Origin: Euzebya sp.
Lineage (GTDB): Bacteria; Actinomycetota; Nitriliruptoria; Euzebyales; Euzebyaceae
Length of the DNA stretch: 46,055 bases
Direction of reading: 5' to 3'
NCBI RefSeq assembly: GCF_964222135.1
Contig: NZ_CAXQBR010000030.1
Location: forward strand, 53,460 to 99,514
The translations under genes were made by a program, and so were the position numbers. The notes below the pieces were generated by a model. That model was not told where the DNA came from. It saw only the letters and a list, made by a program, of their open reading frames with translations, and did no database searches. Below are positions 37,816-46,055 of the stretch, in pieces. Each line of letters starts with the position of its first letter. Positions within the stretch are counted from its first letter, which is position 1.

Positions 37816-39519
37816 GTGTACTCGATCGGTCTGGACTACGGCAGCAACAGCGTCCGCGGCCTCCTCGTGCGGTGCACCGACGGCGCCGAGGTCGCCAGCT
37901 CCGTGTTCGACTACCCGTCGGGGACGCGAGGGATCCTGCTCGACGCCTCCCGGCCATCGCTCGCCCGGCAGCACCCGGGCGACTACCAGGACGGCTTCCT
38001 GCACGTCGTGGCCGACCTGGTGGACCAGGGCTCGTCGCTGGCGGACTTCTCGCCCGACGCCGTGGTCGGCATCGGGGTGGACACCACCGGGTCGACGCCG
38101 TTGCCGGTCGACGCCGAGTGCGTGCCGCTCGGGGTGCGCGAGGAGTTGCGCGACGACCTCGACGCCCAGGCGTGGCTGTGGAAGGACCACACCGGGCACG
38201 CCGAGTCGCTCGAGATCACCGCGCTGGCCCACCGCCGGGGCGAGCCGTACCTGCGGGCCTGCGGCGGCACCTACTCCTCGGAGTGGTTCTTCTCGAAGAT
38301 CCTGCACTGCGCCCGGGTCGCACCCCACGTGTTCGACGCCGCCCACTCCTGGGTCGAGCTCGCCGACTACGTGCCGGCGTGGGCCACCGGGGTCACCCAC
38401 CCCGACGACATCGTGCGGGGCATCTGCGCGGCGGGTCACAAGGCGATGTTCGACCCCCGCTGGGGCGGCCTGCCGTCCACGGCGTTCCTCGCCGAGCTGC
38501 ACCCCGGCCTCGCGGCCCTGCGCGACCGCCTGTACGCCGTGGCGTTCCCCTCGAGCCACCCCGCCGGCGGGCTGGCGCCGCACGTCGCCGAGCAGGTCGG
38601 ACTGCCTCCCGGCGTCGTCGTCGCGGTCGGCGGCTTCGACGCCCACCACGGCGCCGTCGGGGCGGGGGTGACCCCCGGGACGCTCGTCAAGATCATCGGC
38701 ACCAGCACCTGCGACATCACGATCGCCCCGCAGGGCGGGACGGCTGTGCCCGACGTGCCCGGCCTGTGCGGCATCGTCCCGGGGTCCGTGACGCCCGATG
38801 CGATCGGCATCGAGGCCGGGCAGTCCGCGGTCGGTGACATCTTCGCCTGGTCCGCGGAGCAGGCGACCAGTGCCGACTTCACCGGTCCCGACGTGCACGT
38901 GGCGCTGTCGAAGGCGGCAGCGACGCTCGCGCCGGGCGAATCCGGGCTGCTCGCCCTCGACTGGCACAACGGGAACCGGACCGTGCTCGTCAACACCCGG
39001 CTGAGCGGCCTGCTGGTCGGCCAGACGCTGCACACGCGGCCGCACGAGACCTACCGCGCCCACGTGGAGGCGACGGCCTTCGGCGCCCGGCGGATCATCG
39101 ACCGCATGGGGGAGCACGGCATCGCCATCGACACCGTCGTCCACACCGGCGGCATCGCGGACAAGAACGACGTCGTCAACCAGATCTACGCCGACGTGCT
39201 CGGTCGCGAGGTCCGCATCGGCGCCTCCGGCCAGATGTGCGCGCTCGGTGCCGCCATCTTCGGTGCGGTCGCCGGCGGGGCGCACACCGACGTCGCCTCG
39301 GCCCAGCGGGCCATGGCGGCCGGCACCAGCCGCACCTTCCACCCCGACCCGGACGCCGCGGCCACCTACGACGTGCTGTACGTCCTGTACCTCACCCTGC
39401 ACGACGCCTTCGGCGGCGTCGACACCGATGACCCAGCCGGTCGGGCCGCCGACATCGCCCGGGTCATGCCCGCGCTGATGGACCTGCGCGACCGCGTCCG
39501 GTCGGGGGGCAGCGCCTGA
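37816..39519 (+). CDS. araB: L-ribulokinase
   Basis: A 567-residue FGGY-family kinase that phosphorylates L-ribulose to L-ribulose 5-phosphate. GTG 37816 gives the standard N-terminus (M)YSIGLDYGSNSVRGLLV and is 7 bases from GGGGAG (37803-37808); ATG 37801 is a less likely alternative. Landmarks: VVGIGVDTTGSTPLPVDAEC, WLWKDHTGHAE, CGGTYSSEWFFSKILH, SWVELADYVPAWATG, VGGFDAHHGAVGAGVTPG then IIGTSTCDI, and an FGGY C-terminal domain with HTGGIADKNDVVNQIYADVL. Normal length for the family. First gene of araBDA; its stop overlaps the araD start. Confidence 0.95.
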   Translation: MYSIGLDYGSNSVRGLLVRCTDGAEVASSVFDYPSGTRGILLDASRPSLARQHPGDYQDGFLHVVADLVDQGSSLADFSPDAVVGIGVDTTGSTPLPVDAECVPLGVREELRDDLDAQAWLWKDHTGHAESLEITALAHRRGEPYLRACGGTYSSEWFFSKILHCARVAPHVFDAAHSWVELADYVPAWATGVTHPDDIVRGICAAGHKAMFDPRWGGLPSTAFLAELHPGLAALRDRLYAVAFPSSHPAGGLAPHVAEQVGLPPGVVVAVGGFDAHHGAVGAGVTPGTLVKIIGTSTCDITIAPQGGTAVPDVPGLCGIVPGSVTPDAIGIEAGQSAVGDIFAWSAEQATSADFTGPDVHVALSKAAATLAPGESGLLALDWHNGNRTVLVNTRLSGLLVGQTLHTRPHETYRAHVEATAFGARRIIDRMGEHGIAIDTVVHTGGIADKNDVVNQIYADVLGREVRIGASGQMCALGAAIFGAVAGGAHTDVASAQRAMAAGTSRTFHPDPDAAATYDVLYVLYLTLHDAFGGVDTDDPAGRAADIARVMPALMDLRDRVRSGGSA

Positions 39520-40244
39520 TGCGCCACGACGACCTGCGCGAACGCGTCTGCGCCGCCAACCTGTCCCTCCCCACCCACGGGCTCGTCCGCCTGACCTGGG
39601 GGAACGTCTCGGAGTTCGACCGCGAGGACGAGATCGTCGCGATCAAGCCGAGCGGGGTGCCGTACGACCGCATGACGCCTGCCGACATGGTCCTGCTGCG
39701 ACTCGACGGGACGGTGGTCGCGGGCGATCTGCGGCCGAGCTCCGACACGCCCACCCACCTGGCGATCTACCGCGCCTTCGACGAGGTCAGCGGCGTCGTC
39801 CACACCCACAGCACCCACGCGACTGCGCTGTGCCAGGTGCGTCGCGAGCTGCCCTGCCTCGGCACGACGCACGCCGACCACTTCGCCGGCACCGTGCCGC
39901 TGACGCGGCAGCTGACCCCGGCCGAGGTGGCCGAGGCCTACGAGGCCAACACCGGCCGGGTGATCGTCGAGGCGTTCGCCGACCGGGGGCTGTCCCCCAC
40001 CCACGTGCCCGCCGTGCTGGTCGCCGGGCACGGCCCGTTCACGTGGGGCACCGACGGCCAGGACGCGGTCCACAACGCCGTCGCGCTCGACGCGTGCGCC
40101 GAGATGACCCTGCTGACCGGGCAGGCCGAGCGCGACCTGCCACCCCTCGAGCCCCACCTGCTCGACAAGCACCACACCCGCAAGCACGGACCGCGCGCCA
40201 CCTACGGCCAGGCCGACCCCCACACGAGCGGAGCACCACGATGA
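39519..40244 (+). CDS. araD: L-ribulose-5-phosphate 4-epimerase
   Basis: A 241-residue class II aldolase-family epimerase that makes D-xylulose 5-phosphate for the pentose phosphate pathway. All known catalytic residues fall at exactly the E. coli AraD numbering: zinc ligands His95 and His97 (HTHSTHATA) and His171 (AGHGPFTWG), acid/base Asp76 (SSDTPTHL), Asp120 (THADHFAG) and Tyr229 (ATYGQ). The N-terminus LTWGNVSEFD, then AIKPSGVPYDRMTPADMV, matches the phosphate-binding part. The ATG overlaps the araB stop (TGATG) and the 3' end overlaps araA (ATGA). Confidence 0.96.
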   Translation: MRHDDLRERVCAANLSLPTHGLVRLTWGNVSEFDREDEIVAIKPSGVPYDRMTPADMVLLRLDGTVVAGDLRPSSDTPTHLAIYRAFDEVSGVVHTHSTHATALCQVRRELPCLGTTHADHFAGTVPLTRQLTPAEVAEAYEANTGRVIVEAFADRGLSPTHVPAVLVAGHGPFTWGTDGQDAVHNAVALDACAEMTLLTGQAERDLPPLEPHLLDKHHTRKHGPRATYGQADPHTSGAPR

Positions 40245-41743
40245 GGATCGACCTGACCGACTGGCACGTCCGCTTCCTGGTCGGCAGCCAGGACCTGTAC
40301 GGCGACGAGGCGCTGCAGCAGGTCGACCGCCACACCGAGGCGATCGTCGACGGCCTCAACGCGGCCGGCGACCTGTTGCTGCCGGTCCGCGCCATCGGCG
40401 TCCTCCGGACCGCGGACGCGATCACCGAGGCGATCCAGGAGGCCAACGCCGACCCCACCTGCGTCGGCGTCATCACGTGGATGCACACCTTCAGCCCCGC
40501 CAAGATGTGGGTCGACGGGCTGCAGGCGCTGCGCCGGCCCCTCCTGCACCTCCACACGCAGTTCAACCGCGATCTCCCCTGGGCGGAGATCGACATGGAC
40601 TTCATGAACCTGAACCAGGCCGCCCACGGCGACCGGGAGTTCGGCTACATCTGCACGCGCATCGGCCTCGAGCGGAAGGTCGTCGTCGGCCACCACGCCG
40701 ATCCCGGGGTCCACGCGCGCATCGACGCCTGGATCCGTGCCGCCGCCGCGCACCACGACCTGTCGCGGGGCACCATCGCGCGGCTCGGCGACAACATGCG
40801 CCGCGTCGCCGTGACCGACGGCGACCGCCTGGAGGCCGAGCGGCGGTTCGGCTACCGGATCGACTACTACGGCGTCGGCGACCTGGTCGCCCGCGTCGCC
40901 GAGGTGACCGAGGAAGCGGTCGACCACCTCTGCAAGGAGTACGGCGAGGCCTACGCGGTGGCGTCCGAGCTCGAGCCCGGGGCGGCGCGGCACGAGTCGA
41001 TGCGCGAGGCCGCCCGGATCGAGCTCGGCATGCGGATGCTGATCGACGACCTCGGCGCGATCGCCGTGACCGACACCTTCGAGGACCTGCACGGGCTGCG
41101 CCAGCTGCCGGGCATCGCCGCCCAGCGGCTGATGGCCGACGGCTACGGCTTCGGCGCCGAGGGGGACTGGAAGACCGCCGGCCTGGTCCGCGCGATGAAG
41201 GTGATGGAGACCGGCCTCGGTGGCGGCACCTCCTTCATGGAGGACTACACCTACCACCTGGCCGAGGGCGAGGAGCTGGTGCTCGGCGCGCACATGCTGG
41301 AGATCTGCCCCTCGATCGCGCGGGAGACGCCGACCGCCGAGGTGCACCCGCTGTCCATCGGAGACCGTGAGGACCCGGTCCGCCTGGTGTTCAACGCCCA
41401 CGCGGGTGAGGCGGTGGTCGCCTCCCTGATCGACATGGGCGACGGCATGCAGCTGGCGGTCAACGAGATCGAGGTCGTCGACCCGCCGGCGGACCTGCCC
41501 AACCTGCCGGTGGCGCGCGCCGTGTGGCGACCGAAGCCGGACCTCGCGACCTCCGCGGAGTGCTGGATCCAGGCCGGCGGCGCCCACCACACGTGCCTGA
41601 GCTACGCCGTGACGACGGAGATGCTGCGCGACTACGCCGTCATGGCCGGCATCGATGTCCTGGCGATCACGGCCGACACGGACGCGACCGCGTTCGTCGA
41701 CGGCCTGCGCGCGCGCCGTCGAGGACGCGGCATCGACCGCTGA
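40241..41743 (+). CDS. araA: L-arabinose isomerase
   Basis: A 500-residue isomerase converting L-arabinose to L-ribulose. ATG 40241 overlaps araD; the open frame to 39830 is antisense-like overlap and is discarded. It starts FLVGSQDLYGDEALQQVDRH, the usual N-terminal signature. The metal and catalytic residues are visible: Glu307 (GFGAEGDWKTAG), Glu334 (TSFMEDYTYH), His351 (GAHMLEICPS) and His450 (GGAHHTCLS), equivalent to E. coli E306, E333, H350 and H450. The enzyme needs Mn2+ or Co2+ in other species. Last gene of araBDA, followed by a terminator hairpin and a convergent regulator. Confidence 0.97.
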   Translation: MRIDLTDWHVRFLVGSQDLYGDEALQQVDRHTEAIVDGLNAAGDLLLPVRAIGVLRTADAITEAIQEANADPTCVGVITWMHTFSPAKMWVDGLQALRRPLLHLHTQFNRDLPWAEIDMDFMNLNQAAHGDREFGYICTRIGLERKVVVGHHADPGVHARIDAWIRAAAAHHDLSRGTIARLGDNMRRVAVTDGDRLEAERRFGYRIDYYGVGDLVARVAEVTEEAVDHLCKEYGEAYAVASELEPGAARHESMREAARIELGMRMLIDDLGAIAVTDTFEDLHGLRQLPGIAAQRLMADGYGFGAEGDWKTAGLVRAMKVMETGLGGGTSFMEDYTYHLAEGEELVLGAHMLEICPSIARETPTAEVHPLSIGDREDPVRLVFNAHAGEAVVASLIDMGDGMQLAVNEIEVVDPPADLPNLPVARAVWRPKPDLATSAECWIQAGGAHHTCLSYAVTTEMLRDYAVMAGIDVLAITADTDATAFVDGLRARRRGRGIDR

Positions 41744-41744
41744 G

Positions 41745-41760
41745 ACCCCGGAGGGATCCG
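41745..41760. terminator. Bidirectional terminator hairpin between araA and the regulator
   Basis: CCCGGA (41745-41750), loop GGGA, TCCGGG (41755-41760): a perfect 6-bp stem in the 27-base gap between convergent stop codons. Short, without a T-run on either side, but ideally placed. Confidence 0.5.
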
Positions 41761-41770
41761 GGCGGCGCCG

Positions 41771-42760
41771 TCAGCCCGGCGGCGGGGCGGTACTGTCGCG
41801 CAGGACCACGTCGGCGTCGACCACCGGGTAGCGCACGGTCGCGCCACCGTTGTCCACCTCGTCGAGCAGCAGCGCGATGCTCAGCTTCCCGACCTGGCCG
41901 AAGTCCTGGCGGATCGTCGTCAGGGGCGGGGCGTAGTAGGCGGCCTCGGGCACGTCGTCGAAGCCGACGATGCTGAGGTCCTCGGGGATCCGCCGGCCGA
42001 GCTCCGCGGCCGCGCGGTACAGGCCGAGGGCCAGACGGTCGTTGGCGGCGAACACCGCGGTCACCTCGGGGTGCTCCACCAGCAGCTGCCGCCCGAGCTC
42101 GTAGCCGGACCGCGCGTCCCAGTCCCCCTGCAGCAGGTCGGGCACGGGCCGGTCAGCGTCGCGGAGCGCCGTGGCCCACGCCTCGGCGCGCTCCTGCGCC
42201 TCGAGCCACTCCTGCGGGCCGGCGATGTGCCAGATCGTCTCGTGGCCGAGGGAGAGCAGCAGGTTCGTGGCCCGACGTGCACCCGCGCGCTGGTCGATGG
42301 TGACCGCCGCCGCCCCGTGCCCCGTCCTGCCGTGCACCGTGACGATGGGCACGTCGCAGTCGAGCGCCTCGACCCCGGCCACGGCGTCGCGGTGCGGGGT
42401 CATGATCACGATGCCGTCGACCGGTTGGCGTCGGAGCGCGTCGACGGCCGTGCGGATGCCGACGGTGTCCAGGGCGTCGGCCGTGATGACCGACACGGTG
42501 TACCCGGCGGATCGCGCGACGCGTTCGATCTCGTGCAGGGTCGAGGTCGGGCCGAACAGCGTCGCGTTGTGCGACACCACGCCGAGCCGACTCGACCGCC
42601 CGGTCGCGAGCGCGCGGGCGGCGGTGTTCGGCTGGTAGTCGAGGCTCCGCATCGCCGCCAGCACCCGCTCGCGCGTGGCGGGGCGGACGGTGGCCGTGCC
42701 GTTGATGACGCGCGAGACGGTCATCTGCGAGACGCCGGCCAGCGCGGCCACATCGGCCAT
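41771..42760 (-). CDS. LacI-family transcriptional regulator (AraR-like)
   Basis: A 329-residue LacI/GalR regulator. ATG 42760 opens directly into the helix-turn-helix MADVAALAGVSQMTVSRVIN and the hinge DYQPNTAARALATGRSSRLG. The ligand domain is of the periplasmic-binding type (VDGIVIMTPHRDAVAG, AAVTIDQRAGARRATNLLL, GPQEWLEAQERAEAW, FAANDRLALGLYRAAAELG, DLSIVGFDDVPEAAYYAPPL). Location beside araBDA and the two LacI-type operators make it the arabinose repressor, as LacI-type AraR is in corynebacteria, with release by arabinose or a derivative. I see no operator copy in its own upstream region, so it may not be autoregulated. Confidence 0.88.
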   Translation of the reverse strand: MADVAALAGVSQMTVSRVINGTATVRPATRERVLAAMRSLDYQPNTAARALATGRSSRLGVVSHNATLFGPTSTLHEIERVARSAGYTVSVITADALDTVGIRTAVDALRRQPVDGIVIMTPHRDAVAGVEALDCDVPIVTVHGRTGHGAAAVTIDQRAGARRATNLLLSLGHETIWHIAGPQEWLEAQERAEAWATALRDADRPVPDLLQGDWDARSGYELGRQLLVEHPEVTAVFAANDRLALGLYRAAAELGRRIPEDLSIVGFDDVPEAAYYAPPLTTIRQDFGQVGKLSIALLLDEVDNGGATVRYPVVDADVVLRDSTAPPPG

Positions 42761-43205
42761 CAACGCGCGCCCCGGAGGGGCGGTGACGTCGGGCCGTTCG
42801 GCATCGTGAGGCGGGGGGTTCGCGGCCAGTGGAGGTCCAAGCCTTCGGCGAAGGGGAAGGGGCGGCCCAGGGGGTCTCAACTCTATCCGTGCCGGGTCAC
42901 CGGCCACACCGGCGGGACTCGTCACCCCGAACTGCCGCGTCGCTCCAGCTCGGTGACGGCGACCCCGCGCTGGGCGACGGGCGCCTGCACGGCACCGGGT
43001 GGTGGGGGTGGGTCGACTGCACGATCTCCCGGAGGGTCCTGGGTCGCGTGCAGTCGCCCGATCGGGTCGACCGGACTACGTGCGGCCGACCTCGCACACG
43101 AGGGGCAGCCGTGCCCCTCGTCAGAGCGTCGGCGCACCACTCAGCGCGTGATGCGGTGAGTTGGCCGGCACCGCCGTCGCCTGACCCACCCTCCCCGGCG
43201 CCGGC
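42761..43205. other. 445-base non-coding gap rich in hairpins
   Basis: The gap holds the promoter side of the LacI-family gene and the 3' flank of the DUF1059-like gene; no convincing ORF. Two strong structures: CGACTGCACG (43014-43023) / CGTGCAGTCG (43047-43056), extended by GGG/CCC past a bulge; and ACGAGGGGCA (43098-43107) / TGCCCCTCGT (43112-43121) with GCCG tetraloop. The second is a good reverse-strand terminator candidate for the gene ending at 43206. No known riboswitch consensus is recognised. Confidence 0.55.
43098..43121 (-). terminator. Terminator-like hairpin after the DUF1059-like gene
   Basis: 10-bp perfect stem ACGAGGGGCA/TGCCCCTCGT with a 4-base loop, 85 bases downstream of the stop of the reverse-strand gene at 43206-43466. 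No U-tract. Confidence 0.5.
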
Positions 43206-43466
43206 TCAGCGCCCGTCGACGGGGACGGCGGGCTGCTCGGGGAGCGCCGCGAAGTCGCGGATCACCTGGCGGTACCACTTGAGCCCGGAGACCGGCCGGC
43301 GCCACCGCCCCCGCATGTCGTCGTTCGCGGGCTCGTGATCGGTCCGGCCGGCGGCGACGGCGTCCTTCAGGTGCTGGTCCTGGGCCTGGATGACCTCGTT
43401 GGCGTCCTCGCCGTGGTGGGCGAGGTCGCAGGGTCCACCCAGCTCGCGGCACGTCATCGTCTTCAT
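43206..43466 (-). CDS. DUF1059-like small protein
   Basis: An 86-residue protein. ATG 43466 has GGGAGA 6 bases upstream. The N-terminus MKTMTCRELGGPCD matches the conserved start of DUF1059 proteins (M-K-x-[ML]-x-C-x-x-[LM]-G-x-x-C-D), followed by ANEVIQAQDQHLKDAV and a C-terminal YRQVIRDFAALPEQPA. The family is small, widespread in bacteria and archaea, and of unknown function; the two cysteines could bind a metal. The open frame further upstream to 43754 is discarded. Monocistronic. Confidence 0.78.
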   Translation of the reverse strand: MKTMTCRELGGPCDLAHHGEDANEVIQAQDQHLKDAVAAGRTDHEPANDDMRGRWRRPVSGLKWYRQVIRDFAALPEQPAVPVDGR

Positions 43467-43644
43467 CGTCGTCTCCCGGTGTCGTGCGGTCGACGGGGTG
43501 CCGGCCGCGTGAGGCGACGGTAGGCCCGGACCGGCGGGTGGTGCTTCTCCGATCCTGACCATCGGATGACGGATCGCGTGACCCCACGCGCCGCTGCCTA
43601 GCATGCGCGCCGCCAACCCCCCGGAGCGACGAGGAGCGAGACAG

Positions 43645-45390
43645 ATGGGTGAACGGGACCGCACCAGCGTGCGAGCGCAGGAGCCGTCGTGGACGACGCG
43701 GGCGGTGGCGGTGGTCGCCACGGCGCTCGTCGTCCTGCTGGGGGTGCAGGTCACCCCCGCCGGCGCGGCGCTGGTGGCCAGCTACGGGCTGCAGCGCACG
43801 TTCGACGCCGACAGCCCCGACGACCCGGCCCTGACGCCGGTGGGCGACGTCCCGCACGTCTTCCGGACCGAGACGGTGCTGGGTCAGGCCCGCACGGTCC
43901 TGGCCTTCGCCTGCCAGACCGGCCTCCGCGTCGAGACGCCGCAGGTGCCCGCCGACGAGTACTCGATCGCGGTGCTCATGCGGTTCTCGAACCTGACCGG
44001 CTACAACCGGATCATCGACTTCAACGACGGGGTCGGCGACGACGGCCTCTACGTCCTCGGTGGGGCGCTGAACTTCTACCCGGTCACGACCGCGGAGGGG
44101 ACGCAGTTCGCCGAGGACGTCTACGCCCAGGTCGTGCTGACCCGCACCGCCGCCGGCCAGGTCACCGGGTACGTGAACGGCACCGAGGCGATCACCTTCG
44201 AGGACACCAACGGGCTCGCCCTGATCGAGGACGGCGCCCTGCGGTTCTTCCGGGACAACGACGGCGGTGGCGGACCGACGACGGAGGCATCCGCGGGCGC
44301 GGTGGCCGCGATCGAGCTGTTCGACCACGTCCTCTCCCCCGCCGAGGTCGCCGCCCTGCCTGACACCCCGCCGACCGCCCCGCCGGCGACGCTCGAGAGC
44401 GACCGCTGCGACACCGAGCCGCCCGCCCCGGACGAGGACACGCCCCGGATCGAGGGTGATGACGTCCAGCGCATCGCGATCAACGTCTGCACCTTCCTGT
44501 TCGACCAGCCGGACGCCGCCGCCGCCGTCGTCCTGGCGCGCGACGACGTGTTCGCCGACGCGCTCGCGGGCTCGCCCCTCGCCGGGGACGACTCCTGCGT
44601 GCTGTACACCGCCGGCGGGCCCGACCAGCCCCTCGACCCCGAGACGCGCGCGGAGATCGACCGGGTGCTGCCCGACGGCGGGCCGATCCGGATCCTCGGC
44701 GGGCCCAACGCGGTGTCGACGACCGCCGAGGCCGAGCTCGTCTCGGCCGGCTACGCGATCCAGCGCTTCGAGGGGCCGACGCGCATCGAGACCGCCGTCG
44801 AGGTCGCCCGTGCCGTCCGGACCGCGAACCCCGGCGGCACCGACGCGCTGCTCGCCTCGGGCGACACGTTCCCCGACGCGGTCACCGGCGGCGCCTACGG
44901 CGCGGAGACCGGCACCCCGATCCTGCTGACGGGCGGCGCGTCCCTGCACCCGGCGACGGCGGCAGCGATGGACGAGCTCGGCGTCACCCGGACGATCGTC
45001 CTGGGCGGGCCGGCGGCGGTGTCCGATGCCGCCGCCGACGCGGCGCCGGGCAGCACGCGGGTGGCCGGCGGGAACCGGATGGCCACCGCAGCCGCGGTCG
45101 CCACGGAGCTGTGGGGCTCGGTCCTCGACACCGTCGACCAGGTCGTCGTCACCAACATCGAGCGGGCGGACGGCTGGGCATTGACCCTGGCCTCCGCGCC
45201 CGTGTCGGCCCGACGTGACGCACCGCAGCTCGGCACCGGCGCGACGACCTACCCGACCGAGACCGCCGGGTTCCTCCGCGGGCTCACCCCACCGGCCGGC
45301 ACCGCGTTCATCATCGGCAACGCCGACTTCATCAGCGACGACGTCGCCGGCCAGATCGCCGCCGACGTCGGGGCGGACGACGGCGAGTAG
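43645..45390 (+). CDS. Secreted LamG-like domain protein with C-terminal CWB2 repeats
   Basis: A 581-residue exported protein; ATG 43645 follows GAGGAGCGAG, and the earlier GTG/ATG at 43603 lacks this. The signal segment is about 19-40 (VAVVATALVVLLGVQVTPAG). Residues about 42-230 resemble a LamG/concanavalin-like jelly roll (YSIAVLMRFSNLTGYNRIID, LYVLGGALNFYP, QVVLTRTAAGQVTGYVNGTE, AAIELFDHVLSPAEVAALPD). Residues about 265-580 hold three CWB2 units (DDVFADALAGSPLAG, IRILGGPNAVSTTAEAEL, FEGPTRIETAVEVARAV; TIVLGGPAAVSDAAADA, VAGGNRMATAAAVA; final TAFIIGNADFISDDVAGQI). It would be anchored to a wall polymer and bind glycans or proteins. Host-like GC. Confidence 0.88.
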   Translation: MGERDRTSVRAQEPSWTTRAVAVVATALVVLLGVQVTPAGAALVASYGLQRTFDADSPDDPALTPVGDVPHVFRTETVLGQARTVLAFACQTGLRVETPQVPADEYSIAVLMRFSNLTGYNRIIDFNDGVGDDGLYVLGGALNFYPVTTAEGTQFAEDVYAQVVLTRTAAGQVTGYVNGTEAITFEDTNGLALIEDGALRFFRDNDGGGGPTTEASAGAVAAIELFDHVLSPAEVAALPDTPPTAPPATLESDRCDTEPPAPDEDTPRIEGDDVQRIAINVCTFLFDQPDAAAAVVLARDDVFADALAGSPLAGDDSCVLYTAGGPDQPLDPETRAEIDRVLPDGGPIRILGGPNAVSTTAEAELVSAGYAIQRFEGPTRIETAVEVARAVRTANPGGTDALLASGDTFPDAVTGGAYGAETGTPILLTGGASLHPATAAAMDELGVTRTIVLGGPAAVSDAAADAAPGSTRVAGGNRMATAAAVATELWGSVLDTVDQVVVTNIERADGWALTLASAPVSARRDAPQLGTGATTYPTETAGFLRGLTPPAGTAFIIGNADFISDDVAGQIAADVGADDGE

Positions 45391-45420
45391 GCCCCGGCTC
45401 CTCACCCTCTCCGCGACGGC

Positions 45421-46055
45421 TCAGGTCGTCAGCCGGAAGGTCCGACGGCCGATCTGCACCTCGGTCTCGGGCAGCAGCCGGACCGATCCGCCCGGCACGA
45501 GCACGGTCCACCCCGCGCTCGACGGCGGGCGGACGGCCGTGCCGTTCGCCGCCTGCCGGTCCTCGAGGACGACGTCCCACCCGTCGACCCACAGCACCGC
45601 GTGCGCCCGCGACACCGACCGCTGGGAGTCGGTCAGGGCCAGCGCGGCGACCCGCCCCTCCCCCACCAGAGGGTCGGCGGCGGGCTCGCGGCCGATCAGC
45701 ACCGACCCGCACAGCGGCAGGACCCGCGCGTCGTCGAGGACGACCCTCGCGACCGGGACCGTCGGCTCGACCACGAGCCGGCGCGGTGGCCGCAGGACCT
45801 GGTGGCACGCGGCGCACAGCACCGTCAGGGGGTGCACGAAGGCGCCGCAGGCACAGCGCGTCCCCTCCACGTCACCCCGCCCCTCCCCCAGCACCTCGGC
45901 GGTCCGCAGCCACACCCCCGCACCGCTCCGCGTGCCGTCCGGCAGGCCGATCAGGGCGGCGGGTGGCCGCAGGGCGCTGCCGACGGGCACCAATCCGACG
46001 CGGACGGGGTCCGTCACCACCTCCGCGACCGGGCCGGCCAGCACCCGCCGGTGGC
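45421..46055 (-). CDS. FHA-domain protein with zinc-ribbon (5' end outside window)
   Basis: The reverse frame is open through the window edge, so the start (shown GTG 46044 is only one possibility) may lie beyond it. Residues about 60-85 of the visible part hold a zinc ribbon (RCACGAFVHPLTVLCAACHQ: CxC...CxxC). The C-terminal 110 residues are an FHA domain: LIGREPAADP (strand with the Gly-Arg), SQRSVSRAHAVLWVDGWDVV (conserved Ser and His) and an LEDRQAANGTAVRPP Asn-Gly-Thr turn, ending IGRRTFRL. FHA domains bind phosphothreonine, usually in serine/threonine kinase networks. Convergent with the LamG-CWB2 gene, 30 bases between stops. Confidence 0.87.
   Translation of the reverse strand, partial: HRRVLAGPVAEVVTDPVRVGLVPVGSALRPPAALIGLPDGTRSGAGVWLRTAEVLGEGRGDVEGTRCACGAFVHPLTVLCAACHQVLRPPRRLVVEPTVPVARVVLDDARVLPLCGSVLIGREPAADPLVGEGRVAALALTDSQRSVSRAHAVLWVDGWDVVLEDRQAANGTAVRPPSSAGWTVLVPGGSVRLLPETEVQIGRRTFRLTT

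Noticed and set aside
36862-39402. 846-residue reverse ORF
   Set aside because: Only the part 36862-37743 has protein-like sequence and a ribosome site; the rest is antisense to araB.
43141-45405. 754-residue reverse ORF
   Set aside because: Antisense to the LamG-CWB2 gene and low complexity; the real reverse gene here is the DUF1059-like 43206-43466 in another frame.
1-46055. CRISPR arrays, rRNA genes or known riboswitches
   Set aside because: No regularly spaced repeats, conserved rRNA stretches or recognisable riboswitch cores were seen.

Overview
High-GC (about 70 percent or more by eye), densely packed bacterial DNA with many GTG starts and 4-base ATGA/GTGA gene overlaps. The actinobacterial MobF-type relaxase, several proteins with cell-wall-binding repeat 2 (CWB2) modules, an actinobacterial-style L-arabinose regulon under a LacI-family regulator, and an FHA protein all point to an actinobacterium. 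The abundance of CWB2 proteins would suit the Euzebya/Nitriliruptor branch, but I cannot prove the genus from the sequence.

Region 1 (1-18067) is the right-hand part of a prophage or phage-derived element with a contractile tail. In order it carries: tail sheath (cut by the window edge), tube, a G/GT pair of tail chaperones joined by a textbook -1 frameshift (slippery GGGAAAC at 2014-2020 plus a stem-loop), tape measure, LysM adaptor, a hub carrying an NlpC/P60 peptidase and a lysozyme-like N-terminus, a small baseplate protein, gp25-like wedge, baseplate J, fibre, tail protein I-like wedge and a beta-helix tailspike. A reverse-strand pair (Wzy/WaaL-like polysaccharide ligase-polymerase and FkbM methyltransferase) looks like a lysogenic-conversion cassette. 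A lysis cassette follows (CHAP endolysin with a CWB2-like tail, holin, two membrane coiled-coil proteins) together with two tiny zinc-ribbon proteins. No capsid genes are visible; they would lie to the left.

Region 2 (18022-30542) is a roughly 12.5 kb integrative mobilizable element bounded by perfect 46-bp direct repeats that match the 3' half of a tRNA (CAT anticodon). It carries a tyrosine integrase just inside the left repeat, a MobF relaxase-helicase but no conjugation channel, a low-GC secreted CWB2 protein, an ECF sigma factor with a LysM-bearing transmembrane partner, an AbiE-like toxin-antitoxin pair whose toxin is broken, and a small conserved actinobacterial ORF. IS3, relaxase and other relics lie between them. 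An integrase relic sits just beyond the right repeat, so this tRNA has apparently taken up elements in tandem more than once.

Region 3 (30543-46055) is chromosomal. A winged-helix regulator and a retropepsin-like aspartyl protease form a coupled pair. Next is an L-arabinose regulon: sugar-binding lipoprotein, ABC ATPase and two permeases; a divergent mutarotase; araB-araD-araA; and a convergent LacI-family regulator. Two near-identical operators built on CGTTAACATC (31909-31924 and 37774-37789) tie transport, mutarotation and catabolism together. The window ends with a DUF1059-like protein, a LamG-CWB2 surface protein and an FHA protein that runs off the edge.
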